A stretch of DNA of 64,000 nucleotides from Nematostella vectensis (lineage: Eukaryota > Cnidaria > Anthozoa > Actiniaria > Edwardsiidae): contig NC_064039.1 of assembly GCF_932526225.1 (NCBI RefSeq), forward strand, positions 14,278,139 to 14,342,138. The letters run 5' to 3'. The translations under genes were made by a program, and so were the position numbers. Of this stretch, positions 11,001 through 22,445 are shown piece after piece (the first letter of the stretch is position 1; the number at the start of each line of letters is the position of its first letter). The notes under the pieces were generated by a model. The model searched no databases, was not told the origin of the DNA, and saw nothing but the letters and a program-made list of their open reading frames with translations.

Positions 11001-13767
11001 TGTATAGGAGGCACTCACGTCTGCATCAAGGCGAGTGACATACGGTGTGTTGTGTCAATGACATACATACGTATTACTTATAAACACAGGTGATAGACTG
11101 AAGAAAATATAGTGCGTTAATAGGACAGGAGATCGATACCTAGATCGAAGTTGAGCAATCAGCTGTAAAGGACTAAAACGTTTTTGTTACAATGTGTTTC
11201 TGCAGTAAACCAAATCGATGGACTTTAGTAACGGAGCGATAAAGTTTGAAGGATGAGAAAAAGAGTGTGTTAAACATCGATTGACAATATGAAAACATCA
11301 TTCAAATAAATAATAATCTTGAAAGCTGATCTTCCTTCCGGCAGCTGGGAGGGCGAGTTGAGGGGGTGATGATACAGTACGACCTGGTAGTCGAAGGCAT
11401 AGAAAGACGTTCTGTGGTCTTCTCTTTATCAGTTTTTACCATTGAACACAGGTTAGGGTCTCACCATGACATGGACACAACATGATCAAAATGAAAAATT
11501 GTAGAATCTCATTTAAAAAGCATCTGTAACCCTAGCCAAGTACCAAGTGTTAGACAGCATTTCCATCGGCGGATTTTTTTTAGAACTCATTGGACATTTT
11601 AGTATACCATATCGCTGGATATTTATTTTCAAGTCTGATTTTGGCGAGCCCATAGTGCGCAGCCCTTTCTGTGTTTATTTGGCTTGAATTTGGCACCCAA
11701 AAGGTCACGTGGTCTCTTAGCGAAAGTCCTCTATTGTGTGTATACTGGCGACCTAAAATTGTATTGTATTTAATATTTATTTAATTCTCTTTTTAATACT
11801 TTATTGGTATCATAATCTTATATTTAATTTAAGACAGCAGCATCAGTGAAATTTAAGAACCTCAAAAATAGGAGGTTGTTTGTTTACAAGGTATGAATCA
11901 ACACAAGGTTGAAAAGGTATGTTAAACGCCTTTGTGAAACAGAGTAGTTGCGCTGACGTTTCGATCGTTAGCCCTTCGTCGTTTTTTTTTTTGCTCCGAC
12001 GAAAGGCTAACGCTCGAAACGTCAAAGGAGAATCTATGCTTTGCAACCCTCAGTGCCTCTTAGGTCTAAATAAGTTTGCAAATAAGCATATTCAAAGATT
12101 ATATCAAGGTAACACATTCATATCCACACATGGCTATGGCTTATATGTAACACAAGGCAGGTTATGACACATTGGTTCACAAAGTTTGACCTTATTTCAA
12201 ATATGTGCACAAACACGTTTTGTGGGATAAGGAATCTTGAGTTACCTGCTGAACTGGATGAGCTCCATTTTCTGTTGAAAGGAGATTCGTTGCTCACTTC
12301 TAGAAAGGAATAAAAAAGCAACAATTAAAAAATTGTAAAAGGCCAAAACAGAACTGTTAACCTGTTGAGAGTGATCATTCGATATCTTAGGGGAATGGGG
12401 AGGTTATATTTGATTGCTAAACATCCTTTCCTGTAGAAAAATTGTCCCTGTGATCCGAGAACTTTGTGATTCTTAGCTTATGTGTGACCGATGACAGGCA
12501 AATCAAATCCTAGTTTTTTTTTGGTGAATCTGAGGCAAAACATTGTTAGTGATTCTTGAATGATTCCAGAAAGCGATAGAAATGGTAAGGTAGCCAGGAT
12601 TCAGTGACTTCTTGATAAGAAAATACTGATAATGGTTAAGGTATAAGTGCCCCTTGTGCCCATTCCTTAATGCAATTATGAGAACAGACTCAAAAGAGTT
12701 GGTATGAAAAGGGGAAGAATAGTAGAGTTCGAGTTAGCAGGGAGTTCGAGTTAGCAGGGAGTTCGAGTTAGCATAGGGTTCGAGTTAGTAGGAAGTTCGA
12801 AATAGCAGGGAGTTTGAGTAGAAAATATGTGAAACCATTCATCTGGATTACATTGTAGAAAAAAAAAACATGTAAACAGGTATGTTTCTGGGTTACCAAA
12901 GCAAGTCTTGCTGGTGTCATGCTGTTGTTTACATTCTAAAGCTGTGTGAGTAGGGATGTGCCAAGGTCTAGAGGAGTCGCCCAGGGAACAGGCACAGACA
13001 CAACAAGGAAATAAATCGCCTCAATGGATCTAAAGCTATCACTCAAGATATGATCATTTGGTAATTAAAAACGCAAGAAGGCAAGGGTTCAAGATACTCA
13101 AGAACAAGAGTGATAACATTCGAGTGCATTCCAACTAGGAAATTCCAATTATAGCTCCCAGCTAGCTGGTAGGATCTTGGCGGGTATGATAAATATACAT
13201 TCCCAAAAGTGTTAATTAATCGATCATTTGCGAGACAATGATGTTATGACTAATAAAAAAGTAAATTAATATGGCGGGAAATGGCATGTCGCTGTAACGG
13301 AACTAACACACGACTCAACTTTACACGCAATGGTCACGCATGGGCGACTCAATATGTTTTTTTAGAAGAAGAACCTAAAAAAAAGACTTCCTTTACAGCA
13401 GAAGCGACTTAGGAACTGCTTGAGACCAGAATCACACTTTTTGCATCGATTATCAGGCTTTGTTGACATATGGATCACCCAAGATGCGCATTTCGCAAGA
13501 CCAGACATCTATCCCACAATTAAAAAATACTGACTTCAGATATATTCCCATTAGCGATCTAATATCTAGACATTAGTACATGAAACACACTAGTACAAGG
13601 CAACTACTTCGCAGGGCGAAATGTAACAATATAAACCCACCTTCGTCGCTGTCATTATCATCGCATATAGTCAAAGCCGACCACAAACTCCCATGTGATC
13701 TGAAGTATAGTGGGTTAAAATTCTCATCAAGCAAAAAGCCATCGTCCACAAGCACACCACCGGACAT
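5090..13767 (-). CDS. RasGEF (CDC25-homology) domain protein, seven coding exons
   Basis: Minus-strand exons are 13641-13767, 12246-12299, 10253-10536, 9766-9894, 7732-7856, 5966-6969 and 5090-5247. All junctions are GT-AG with matching phases, and the product is about 626 residues. The CDC25 domain starts at TFAKEITLIDKELFVRILWH, continues with MVEFFNRIAMLVASEIL, IADKCRLLGNYNSLKALMAG, IYRLKQTWKEVS and YRGELSSC, and reaches GPCLPFLGDFLTQIAQTQAY. It would act as a nucleotide-exchange factor for a Ras-family GTPase at membranes. About 270 Ser/Thr/Pro-rich residues follow, before the usual closing segment QYQMAAVQYDFMSCHEV...EEENYRLSLKREP in the last exon. The domain is therefore split. No RasGEF_N, KIND or PH domain was seen. 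KNDC1, RalGPS or RasGEF1 relatives are possible; the subfamily is unassigned. The ATG at 13767 is the best start but an upstream exon is possible. Confidence 0.85.
5228..5372. repeat. 45-bp tandem repeat spanning the last RasGEF acceptor
   Basis: About 3.8 copies. On the minus strand each unit contains an acceptor-like TATAG or TGTAG followed by a copy of the first codons of the last RasGEF exon (GCACGGAGTCGCAG in the real copy). The real exon start at 5247 lies in the copy nearest the coding region. Confidence 0.85.
5784..5968. repeat. 46-bp tandem repeat spanning the RasGEF exon 6 donor
   Basis: Four copies of a unit beginning GTTAACCCCAAGGGAGATAC on the plus strand. On the minus strand each copy contains AG followed by GTTAGTAACAGG, matching the authentic donor at 5966/5965. 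The other copies lie in the intron as decoy donors. Confidence 0.9.
7155..7687. mobile_element. Foldback DNA element (MITE-like) in a RasGEF intron
   Basis: Two long imperfect inverted arms, about 7155-7316 and 7493-7687, share AGGGCGC followed by a T-run and CCTAT at the outer ends and CACGAGTAAA at the inner ends. The interior (7317-7492) has no ORF. It lies in the intron between exons 5 and 6 of the RasGEF gene. The family was not identified. Confidence 0.8.
9000..9772. repeat. 37-bp minisatellite spanning the RasGEF exon 4 donor
   Basis: About 20 copies of a 37-bp unit (plus strand: GGTTAAGTGTTGACTGG with a TGTACCTGGAATCG part). On the minus strand every unit contains CCAG followed by GTACAAACC, nearly identical to the authentic exon 4 donor at 9766/9765. 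The array begins at that donor and fills the start of the intron. Confidence 0.95.
11940..12030. repeat. Imperfect inverted repeat with a T-run loop
   Basis: The left arm GACGTTTCGATCGTTAGCCC...TCGTC and the right arm GACGAAAGGCTAACGCTCG...AACGTC are near reverse complements around a poly-T loop. It lies in the intron between RasGEF exons 2 and 3. It is likely a small foldback or MITE end. Confidence 0.75.
12722..12832. repeat. 18-bp tandem repeat
   Basis: About six degenerate copies of GTTCGAGTTAGCAGGGAG in the first intron of the RasGEF gene. Confidence 0.85.
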
Positions 13768-14274
13768 TTTCCAGTAGAAAATACTCAAAGTTGTGTCCTT
13801 AAACTTGGGTTATTCTTGATGTCATTAACTATGTACTGGTTATCATGGGTACGTAAAGGGTTCTGGCTTGTACTTGGCTGTTCTGACATATGATACACGA
13901 TTCACATGACACGGATGCCATTCATCGCGAGAGACATAAGCTAAAGTATGTACTAGTGTCATCTTACGAGTTACTACAAGTGACAGCTTGTCAGCAATGA
14001 AAAATGTACGACAAAATAAACACAAATTTCCCAAGGAATAGTACCAGTAAATAGTACCCGAGTTTCGGCTTAGGCTAAGTCGCAATCATTTTCTCTATTC
14101 TTTATTAAGTTTAAGTTTTTATCTAAAATAAAAACATAGACGGCCGTGTTTCTGTAACATGCGTGACAAGTGATGACATGACGCTGTTTTACGATGTTTT
14201 GTCATGCTAACTCGGCCATGTGGAACTTCGTTCTATCACCAGATCACGAAATTGCTAGATTAAACAAGGACCCG

Positions 14275-14498
14275 CCGCACTATAAAAGGGCTTGGATCAG
14301 GTCCACGGAAGGCTCAGTTGTGCGGAGCTCAAGAGTTTAGTCAAGCGTGTCTTGTTTGCCCACGAGGAGCGAAACCCAAACTCAACATTTGAAGCGCTTT
14401 TCCCGGGGGGTTCTTCCCATGTCGACTTGATAGGGATGCTCGTCGTATTTTCTTAATTCAGCCGAAAGGGGACGTGGCTAAGCCCTTTTATAGTGCGG
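14275..14498. mobile_element. Short element with exact 19-bp terminal inverted repeats
   Basis: 14275-14293 (CCGCACTATAAAAGGGCTT) is the exact reverse complement of 14480-14498. The total is 224 bp with no ORF inside. It has MITE form; each arm also contains a TATAAAA box-like motif. Confidence 0.7.
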
Positions 14499-17328
14499 GC
14501 ACACAGCTTCAACGAAAATTAAACAATGCTTGAGGTTTGGTAAGTAATCTTGGCGCTATTTGCTACTGGAATTTGGATCTGACTTGCGATTGATAAATTT
14601 TTTACTTACCGAAAAAAAAGCAATGCAAATAAGATAAAAATTTCTCTATTGCTAATGCACAGAATAATCTATGTTTTTGTGTTTTTTCCCCAAATAAAGA
14701 GATATTTCAATTCGCTCTTTTTTATGTCTTATTTTCAGTTGAGGCTGAGCCGTTCTTATTTTTGGGACATTTTAAGGCTGAATATGTTCTTGAGGATGTT
14801 CTTAAATTTCAGTGTCCATAAAAATACCAATCAAGTCAATCGGTTTTGTAACAAAAATCTATAAAAAAAAAAGCTAGATTGCCCCCTTACGTTAAAACCA
14901 ACGGACACTTTTGGAATGTTTAACCTTTGTAAAAAATGGGATTGGTATCCAAACTATTTGTAAAAATCCTTAGGTTGGTAAAATCCGGATGATTGTTGTC
15001 AAGTTTTGTTACAAATCCGGTTGGTTGGGTCTTGTGTGTTTCTATGGTGAATTTCTATGTAAACAAATCCCCAAAACCACAAACTATGAGCTTGGGCTCC
15101 CTGTGGTATTACAGCGCGAGAGCCAAAGATATGGGAAGTTGTAATGTCTTACATACTTTTTAGGGTTCAACCAACTACCTACGAGTATCGACTTGACATT
15201 ACTATGGATCTTAGTCAAAGTTTGCCGTTTAAATTTTTGTTTAAAGGCTTTGTCTTCATTTTATAATAAGAACGAGATAAAAGCGCAAATCATTACAGCA
15301 CCGAACATAGTTGGGCCGGACCACAAGGGCCAACTTTCAGGTAAAAACCCACTGCTCTTTGTGGGGTTAAAATTAGGCTTCAGGTATTTTAGGGGGAATC
15401 TGAGAAAAAAAAAGTTTTCTATTAAAAATGGTATTTCTTCAAAGAGGCGCACCGTTTTCTAGAATATTTAATTAAAAAAAAAAACATTTTCTAGATTATT
15501 TAATACTCCAACTTCTTGAGTCATCTAGACTTGTATACAATGAGGTACTTTTAAGTACTGTTTTCTTTTGAAGGAAGGGTAAGCCATTCAGGAAAGATTA
15601 TGAATAGCATAGGTGCCAAAGAGAATTGTGATAAATTTTTTTATAGCATGCCCAATTTACAGTTGAGGCTGCACTGTTCTTATTTCTGGAGCACGTAAGG
15701 ATGTTCTTAGATTTCAGTGTTTATGGAAATATAAAAGTATTGGAAGAGGACCAATCAATAGCAATAGTATTTGCATTGTTATTATGAATACATTTTTATT
15801 CTGCATTTTAAAACGTATCACTCTAACAAAGCAATATTTCGCTTCCATCTGATCTCCGACATTAGCATGTTTTTAAAAATTGGTGAAATCTTAGGCTGGA
15901 CGTTCTTATAAAAAAAGAGTGTACGTGGTTGCTATCACAATGTACAATGGGGCATTTTAGGTGAGATTGCTCTTATCTTGAATTTGTATAAATGGAGATT
16001 TTTAAGAAGGAACATCTATTCTATAAACAAATCGGATCAATAAACTGTGCCCATCAAAAGAAAAACTACAGTATAAACAAAAAAATACTGTTTTGTAAGA
16101 CATTTAAATTCTAAATTCAAACAAAACCTCAAATCAAAATAACAATTATCTATTTTAGCCCATAGCAGTCAGCCCAACTTGGACAGAAATATTGTGAAAT
16201 AGGTTGAAATACAGTGAATCTGTGAAGAAAAAAAAAACAAGAGATCCAATGCTGGTTACAGAGAATGTAACATTTTCAAAAAAATTAGCCTTGTCATGAG
16301 GTCCAAAATCTTGTGACAACTGCCTAATGCAGGTGAGTTGACAGCTGTTAGCCGAACCTCAACTGCTTCTATTATAGAAAAAAGGAGCTTTTGAAAATGT
16401 AAATCTCCCCCCCCCCCACAATTTGTTTATATACATGATTAAACTAACTTTTCAATTAACAATGTGAGATGATCTGCTTTCATGTTTCATGTAAATTTAG
16501 AGGGAGGAAATGACAACCTTTAGAATAATTTAATAGCACAGTACAGTATATCATTTTACTAATAAAATAAATATTATATATATATATAATTTACAGAATC
16601 TAGAAAAATAAATGCATCCTCTTACATTGACGACAAGCTTTTGTCTGTAATAGATTTGCATAAATTAATGTCTATAGTAAAATTAAGAATTTCTGTTTCA
16701 TCAGAGTAGAAAAAAGGCAAAAGAGAGCATCATATAATGGCTATTGTAGGTGATGAATGTTCTAGACTGAGCTGAGCTTTGTATAATCAATTTTCTGACT
16801 ATCATTGTCTCCCTAGTCATGAAAAGACTCTTTAGAAAACAATGTTTATTGGCATTTATGTTTTTGCTATCAGACCTTACTGATGACACAGAAAAAAAGT
16901 AAAGCAATACAGAAAAATATTTTCTCTTTTTTGCCAGTCACTGTTTCTTATGAACGTGAGCATTGGTGTCTTTGCGGTATCAAAAGTTTTCTAATGACAT
17001 ACTAGAGTAATATACAAAATATACATATCAATATACATATCAAATTGTTTATGAGCAAAACTTTGAATGAAAAATATACAGTAGTTTTCTAGTTGCTTTA
17101 AGATGTGCCTAATATACTGTAAATCTGTCATGAACACACACTGTATTTCTTTATAGTGAACTGAAAAATTTACATTGGTAATGTTGCAATGTCTTTGGAT
17201 TGTAGTGAAAACGTACAGACAAACCCTCTTCTTCATATTGTTAAAAATAAAAGCATGTTTAAGACCTTATTGACTTGATGCTTAAAGTAACTTATGCTTG
17301 TGTCATCAATTGAATTTGGTTAGGGCAG

Positions 17329-17568
17329 TTACACTGATGATCTCATTGGTCGTTTTACATTTCTAAATTGAACAAGAAGCTTTTGAATCAGAAGTTTACA
17401 GATGATCGATCCAACCTGACAATCAAGTGACAAGGAAGTCCCTCCAATAACTGACAATTGCTTTGCATTCATGAGTTTAAAATATAAGTAAAGCTCCACG
17501 TAGACCACCTGAAGGTGTGCTACAGACTGTTGAGGAGTCTTCTCGAAAATGGCAGTAGATTCAAACAT
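17329..17568 (-). CDS. Candidate terminal exon of an unrecognised gene
   Basis: A minus-strand frame of about 79 residues ends at a stop at 17329 and has ordinary protein-like composition (for example EKTPQQSVAHLQVVYVELYL and SLDCQVGSIICKLLIQKLLV). It could be the last exon of the gene whose first exon is 18372-20043. However, the best nearby acceptor does not match that exon's phase directly, so another exon would be needed. No family is recognised, and it may equally be a chance ORF. Confidence 0.25.
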   Translation of the reverse strand: MFESTAIFEKTPQQSVAHLQVVYVELYLYFKLMNAKQLSVIGGTSLSLDCQVGSIICKLLIQKLLVQFRNVKRPMRSSV

Positions 17569-17684
17569 GCAGCAATGTCTTCCCAGAGAGTGAATACAAA
17601 ATGTCTTTTTAAGTGGACAAACTTTTCAAGATGAGCTTTACGATGAATACTCTTCTTATAAGACTCTTATGAATTCTGATATAT

Positions 17685-17719
<35 letters not shown>

Positions 17720-18371
17720 TATACCACCGTACCATTAGGTATATGGTATTATCATCAAATTCAAAAGAAACATAGAAGGTTATGAAAATTAAATGACAGT
17801 TCTTAACCAATAAAAATCTCTTTTTAAAAAAAGGTGTGGTAGGAGAGGGGCACTTCTACTTTATCAGCCTCCTTCCCCCGTTTGCAGCCGATGTTATCTG
17901 TTACCCTGGGCCCCTACTAGCTACAGCCCTGATGATACAAGCATCTCCAAACAACAAAAACATAGCCCATTTTCAGATTCTTTTGTATGTTAGGCTAATG
18001 GGTCAACCACTTACTGTGCAATAGTCACTTGTGCCAGCTTGACTAAGGGTTCATAAATACAAGGAAAGCCTTATTTTCAGACAAACTTTAAAAAAAATAC
18101 AAGATCTTGAAGCTGTTTTATTCTATCCTTTAAGGAATACTTGCTGATGTGCGCATTAAAGTTGTCTCAACAGATGCTTCCACTGCCTCTAGTGGTAATG
18201 CATCGTTAGTCTGTTTGTCCAGTGAAAAAAAGTTGTTGATTGTGTGGCTCTAAGTACAGTAAACACAGCTCGGATTCAGGTCAAGGGAGCGATAAAAATA
18301 CTATTAATATTTTTGGAGATTTTTTTCCAGGAATTTAGTGGTTATGATATTAATCAAAGTAAATGACTTAC

Positions 18372-20043
18372 CTGTTTTTGTGCGGGTTGGTGATGAGGAA
18401 AATGACATCCTGCTAGATCCACCCCTGTCCAGAAATCTACTTTTTTTCCCCTCACTATGTGTAATAGCACCATCAGAATACTGAGATCTGTTGCGGTTAA
18501 CGACACCACTAAAGCTCTTACCCCTCCGCAAGTGGGGACGCACAACCGGCACAGCACTTGACTCAGCCTCACTTTTTAATTCCTTTACAGCATCTTCATC
18601 TAATTCAGAGAGTGAAGGTCTATTTCTTGTGCGCTTTTTGTTAAGCATTGTCCAGAATCTCCTTACTTTAGCTTTTTGAGGTTTCTGATCATTGATGTCC
18701 ATTTCATCAGAAAAATCAAGCCGCCTGGCTGTAGGAAGCCTGTGTGTTGGTACCCCTGTGGTAAGATGACTAGACGGGATATGGTTATTGACATGATTTT
18801 GAGTGGATATTTCCTGTTGTAAGATCCTGTTCTGAGTAGAGTTACCAGATAAAATACTCTCAGCACTTTGAGGAATTCTGTGGGATTCACTTGTCAGAGC
18901 AAGGGACAATGACAAACGCCGATTATGTGCAGGGGATGTCGACATGGACAGTGTTTTATCCCACAAATGTCTTCTAACAAAATTCAAATTACTAGGATGA
19001 CTTCTCAGGTTCTCAATTCTCTTACATAAAAGAACTTCTTTAGCAGAGTATGCGTGACAGAAAGATGTTACTCTGTAATCACAACCTCTAACCCTGTGTT
19101 CTTTAGTGACACTCCCGTTAATCATAGGCTGGTCAGTATTTAATGATCTTTCCCTGAGATCTTGATCTATTTTTATTATGTCAAGATCATTCAAATTCAT
19201 GAGTGAAAACGTACAAAATGGTTGGGTATCTGACAGCCTTGGATGTGAACTAGAACGAAACAGCTCTCCAGCGTTACAGCTCTCGAATACGTCTTCATTT
19301 TCGCTTCCAATTGTTCCAAGTGAAGAGCGCTTCAGTTTGTTTTGATGTTGTAGATTGTTAATAGCAATTCGTCGAACATTGCTAGGATTTAGCATGGTCA
19401 TTGAGAGCATCGAAGACATCGCGCCTTCGACGCATAAGCTGACCCGATTAGGCATGGCTACTTCCCCACTCTCCTCTCCTTCGTCCTCACTCTCTGAGCT
19501 GGACGAAAAGCCATCATCATCTGACTCAGCAATAGCAATCGATGCCACACACTCCCAGTTTTCCCTCAAACGCAAACCCCACTGTTGTCTTTGACTTTGC
19601 AAATGAAAACAACGCAGCCACTTTCTCCATGTCTCTAGCTTACCGCAAAGCCGATAAGTCCTCCAGCACTGCCTTGACGTCCATTTAGCCTTAAAAGTAT
19701 AGGAACACCCTTCTAGTAACTCGACTTTAATATCAGACCGTCGATACTTGAACACTGTTTTCCCAGCGCCGTGTTGTAGCACATGTGCCTGACTGTTAAT
19801 CTCGCGTTCTGTGCCGTGTTCTGTTACGTACACAAACTCCGAGGTGACTAAAATACGGACCTGTTTATCCAGCCAAAGTTGATCGTCTAGCTCTATAAAT
19901 TCTCCTTCAATCAAAACTTCGCTCTGACTGACACCAGCGGATCCGGGGCCTTTATATTGCGTGGAAGATTTTCCTTTCTCTGTTCCGGAGCGCGTGTCAA
20001 GCTTGCCATCACTTTTCAGTTCTTTCTTCTTACCGGCGTCCAT
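18372..20043 (-). CDS. First coding exon of an unrecognised Ser-rich, basic protein
   Basis: The exon runs from the ATG at 20043 to a clean GTAAGT donor at 18372/18371 (phase 1), encoding about 557 residues, and continues in exons not identified to the left. A Lys-rich N-terminus of about 40 residues is followed by a folded-looking segment (about residues 44-150: LIEGEFIELDDQLWLDKQVR, KTVFKYRRSDIKVELLEGCS, KLETWRKWLRCFHLQ). Its strand pattern ending in a Trp-containing helix resembles a PH-like fold (inference only). An acidic SSSSESEDEGEE stretch follows, then a long Ser/Arg-rich, probably disordered region. No catalytic motif is seen. Function is unknown. Confidence 0.6.
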
Positions 20044-20754
20044 TATTTTTGTAACAAACCGCCTGGCTCTTTTACTGACCCCATCTCACTGCAGCCTGTT
20101 ATTTTTAGCGTTCTTTGGTCATGTTAAATATGAATCTGTGGCCTTAGATTTAAGCTAGTTGGGGTAAATACAGAAGCGTCGAGTCTCCCCGCCCGTGATC
20201 GGCCGCCATAAATGTTTTGGACTATTTATTATTTATGAGCAACATGACGTCACACTATTTAGAATGTCTGGCAGCAAAATCAAAAGTGCGAGGTGCTAAA
20301 GAGAGCTAAATGGATCGCAACGAAAGCATTTCAACAACATTCAAACACATGAACGACACACTTTCTCAGACATGCATGTAGCTGGTTCAAGGAGGTTTAA
20401 CCTCCTTAGCTGATTCGGGTTTTCACGCTGAACGACAATATCGGAGAGTGTCGAAGGCAAAATTCATGCGTCCTAAATTAAATTCCTACCGGGTACCCAA
20501 AAATAAGCTTATACAGTATTTATATAAAAAAAAATATCAGCCTGAACAAAATATCTAAAAATTAAGATAATTCTAAACACCCTTGAGTAACAATTTTTAC
20601 ATGCTCACACATGATGATGGTTGAAGTAGTGAAAAACAAAGATACTCTCCATAGGTTATCTTTCAAAGTTTCTGTGGGTCAGTAAAACTAAGCAACCGTT
20701 TATAACACCCCTTGCTGGGTGTATTTTTGCTGGCCTGTGGGGCTATTGATGCTG

Positions 20755-20785
<31 letters not shown>

Positions 20786-21542
20786 GCTTCCTCACAAAAG
20801 CTCATGTAACAGTTGTTTCAAGAACAGTCTTATACACTCTTATTTTTTTATAAGAACCCTTTTTATAAGAACGTCCAGCCTGAGATTTCACCAATTTTAA
20901 GAACATGCCTAGGCTCAGATAGCAGAAAACAATATTTTGTATTCCTGATGTTTCTAAAATGCAGAATCAAATTGTGCTCATAGTAACAACCAGCTTATCA
21001 TTGCTTGATCATTAGTGTAATTCTCTTTCTAATAATTCATTGCGTTTATATTATCATATACACTAAAATTTAAGAACATCGTTGAGAACATATTCAGCCT
21101 TTGTCCCAAAAATAAAAACAGCCCAGCATCAACTGAAAATTATACGTTCTTATAAAACAAAAAGAGTGTATAAGCGCAACACATTGAACTAGAATTATAG
21201 AGGCCCCTCATTAGGAGAAAAAACATAAAGAGGGGCCCGGGCCGATAACGGGAGCTTGGATACATTCTTTTTTTGTATAAAAAAGAAGGCTTATGCGTTT
21301 TACACTTATTTTCAAATGTAAGCGGAATCCCAGATTCCAAATGAAATGTGCTGTCATTCGAGAGTCGACGAGGTTAGTACTTCCTGCATGTCATAAGCAT
21401 TCTCATATTAGAAACGATCTCACAATTGAGTTCCTAAAATCAGACTGCATTAAGTATGTTGCTAAACTCATCTCTCGACAAAAGTTTTTAGCGAAGATTT
21501 GCCCTGGAGAGTAAATTGTCCATCAATATTCACAAGACTCAC
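20044..21542. other. Intergenic region with a MITE
   Basis: The part just above 20043 should contain the promoter of the minus-strand Ser-rich gene. A long T-run lies at about 20763-20786, a MITE at 20829-21172, and one arm of an inverted duplication at 21290-21600. No additional gene is recognised. Confidence 0.5.
20829..21172. mobile_element. AT-rich MITE with about 25-bp terminal inverted repeats
   Basis: The left end (TTATACACTCTT, T-run, ATAAGAAC) matches the reverse complement of the right end (GTTCTTATAAAACAAAAAGA followed by GTGTATAAG). The interior contains TTAAGAACAT and GTTGAGAACATATTCAGCC blocks also found near 14715-14825, 15655-15760 and 15885-15920, so it is a dispersed family. 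It has no ORF. Confidence 0.75.
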
Positions 21543-22445
21543 CTGCTGAAGACACTTGCAGAGCACCCTTTGCTGGGAAATTATTCGTAAACAATACCAG
21601 AAAACGTTTCTCTGAACACGGGGAAGTCAAGACCAGTGCACGGGGACACGGTGGAATCAAGCGACACATGGTGGAAATACTAACTTCTTTGCCCGTCAAC
21701 AGTGTAAGGCGTATATACATCGAGATAGAAACAAGGAGGTTTCTTAAAATACAGTCATCAGCATCTCGATGGCAAACATGTTGCAAATCTTGAATGGTTT
21801 TCAGGAAAATTAGACCGGCGATTTTTAGTTCCACCATACTAATTCAAAATCAATAAAGCTTATACAAAAATATGCTTACGGCTAAGCAATCGCCGTCTTT
21901 GTCCCTGTGCACGGCTCTTGTTTTCTGTATCTTATAAGAATGATTTCCCAACAAAAAGTGCTCTGCAAGTGTCTTCAACCATGGGAGGCGGAAGGGAAGG
22001 GGCAGGGGGGGGGATCTGAGCGGATCGTTTCTTGATAGTAACGTTTTTTAAACCAACGGGTTTCAAGCGGAATATATGCAACCGAAAACAAATTTGTTGA
22101 ACAGTTTAAATTCCCCGCGTTCTTATTAATAGGATTTGGAACCACAACCCACCCCTCCCCCCCTGAAACCACCAACCACCCCTCCGATGGAATCACAACC
22201 TACCCCTCCCCCAGCTTTTGCCCCACTTATAGGACCACTCCGCCACCCCTGTCAACAAATGAGTCTTGTAAATATTGATGGATAATTACTCTCCAGCGCA
22301 GATCTTCGCAGAAAGCCTTCATGGTTTGAGAGCGGGGTACCCTGGGTGTACCAGAGGCTCCAAGCTTCGCGGCAAATGTCGAATGACAACATTGGAAACC
22401 CGGGATTCCGAATACATTTGAAAGTAGGTGTAAAATACAGATCAA
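21290..22445. repeat. Large inverted duplication flanking a short ORF
   Basis: Reverse complement of 21290-21600 matches 21938-21984 plus 22245-22445. Shared blocks include GTGCTCTGCAAGTGTCTTCA, GAGTCTTGT.AATATTGATGG, TACTCTCCAG and the CGGAATCCC region. The second arm carries an extra pyrimidine-rich insert (about 21985-22245). In the second arm the minus strand reads MKAFCEDLRWRVIIHQYLQ, which resembles the N-terminal helix of Tc1/mariner-IS630-type transposases. This suggests a transposon origin (inference). Confidence 0.65.
21543..21837 (-). CDS. Short first coding exon of an unrecognised gene
   Basis: A minus-strand ATG at 21837 opens a frame of about 98 residues (MVELKIAGLIFLKTIQDLQH..., then TLLTGKEVSISTMCRLI, then NNFPAKGALQVSSA) ending at a consensus GTGAGT donor, phase 1. 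No partner exon was found downstream. It lies between the arms of the inverted duplication, and its own 3' end is part of one arm. It may therefore belong to a mobile element or be a duplicated gene fragment. No family is recognised. Confidence 0.35.

Larger units (their letters stand above)
13768..18371. other. Intergenic region with repeat fragments; one candidate exon
   Basis: The part just above 13768 should hold the promoter and 5' UTR of the minus-strand RasGEF gene. A 19-bp inverted-repeat element lies at 14275-14498. Copies of an AT-rich element shared with 20829-21172 lie at about 14715-14825 and 15655-15925. Microsatellites occur at about 16570-16590 (TA) and 17680-17725 (ATACAT). 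One plausible minus-strand coding stretch at 17329-17568 is listed separately. Otherwise no gene is recognised. Confidence 0.5.

Noticed and set aside
18491..19594. Several short ORFs opposite or out of frame with the Ser-rich gene
   Set aside because: Shadows of the long minus-strand exon 18372-20043.
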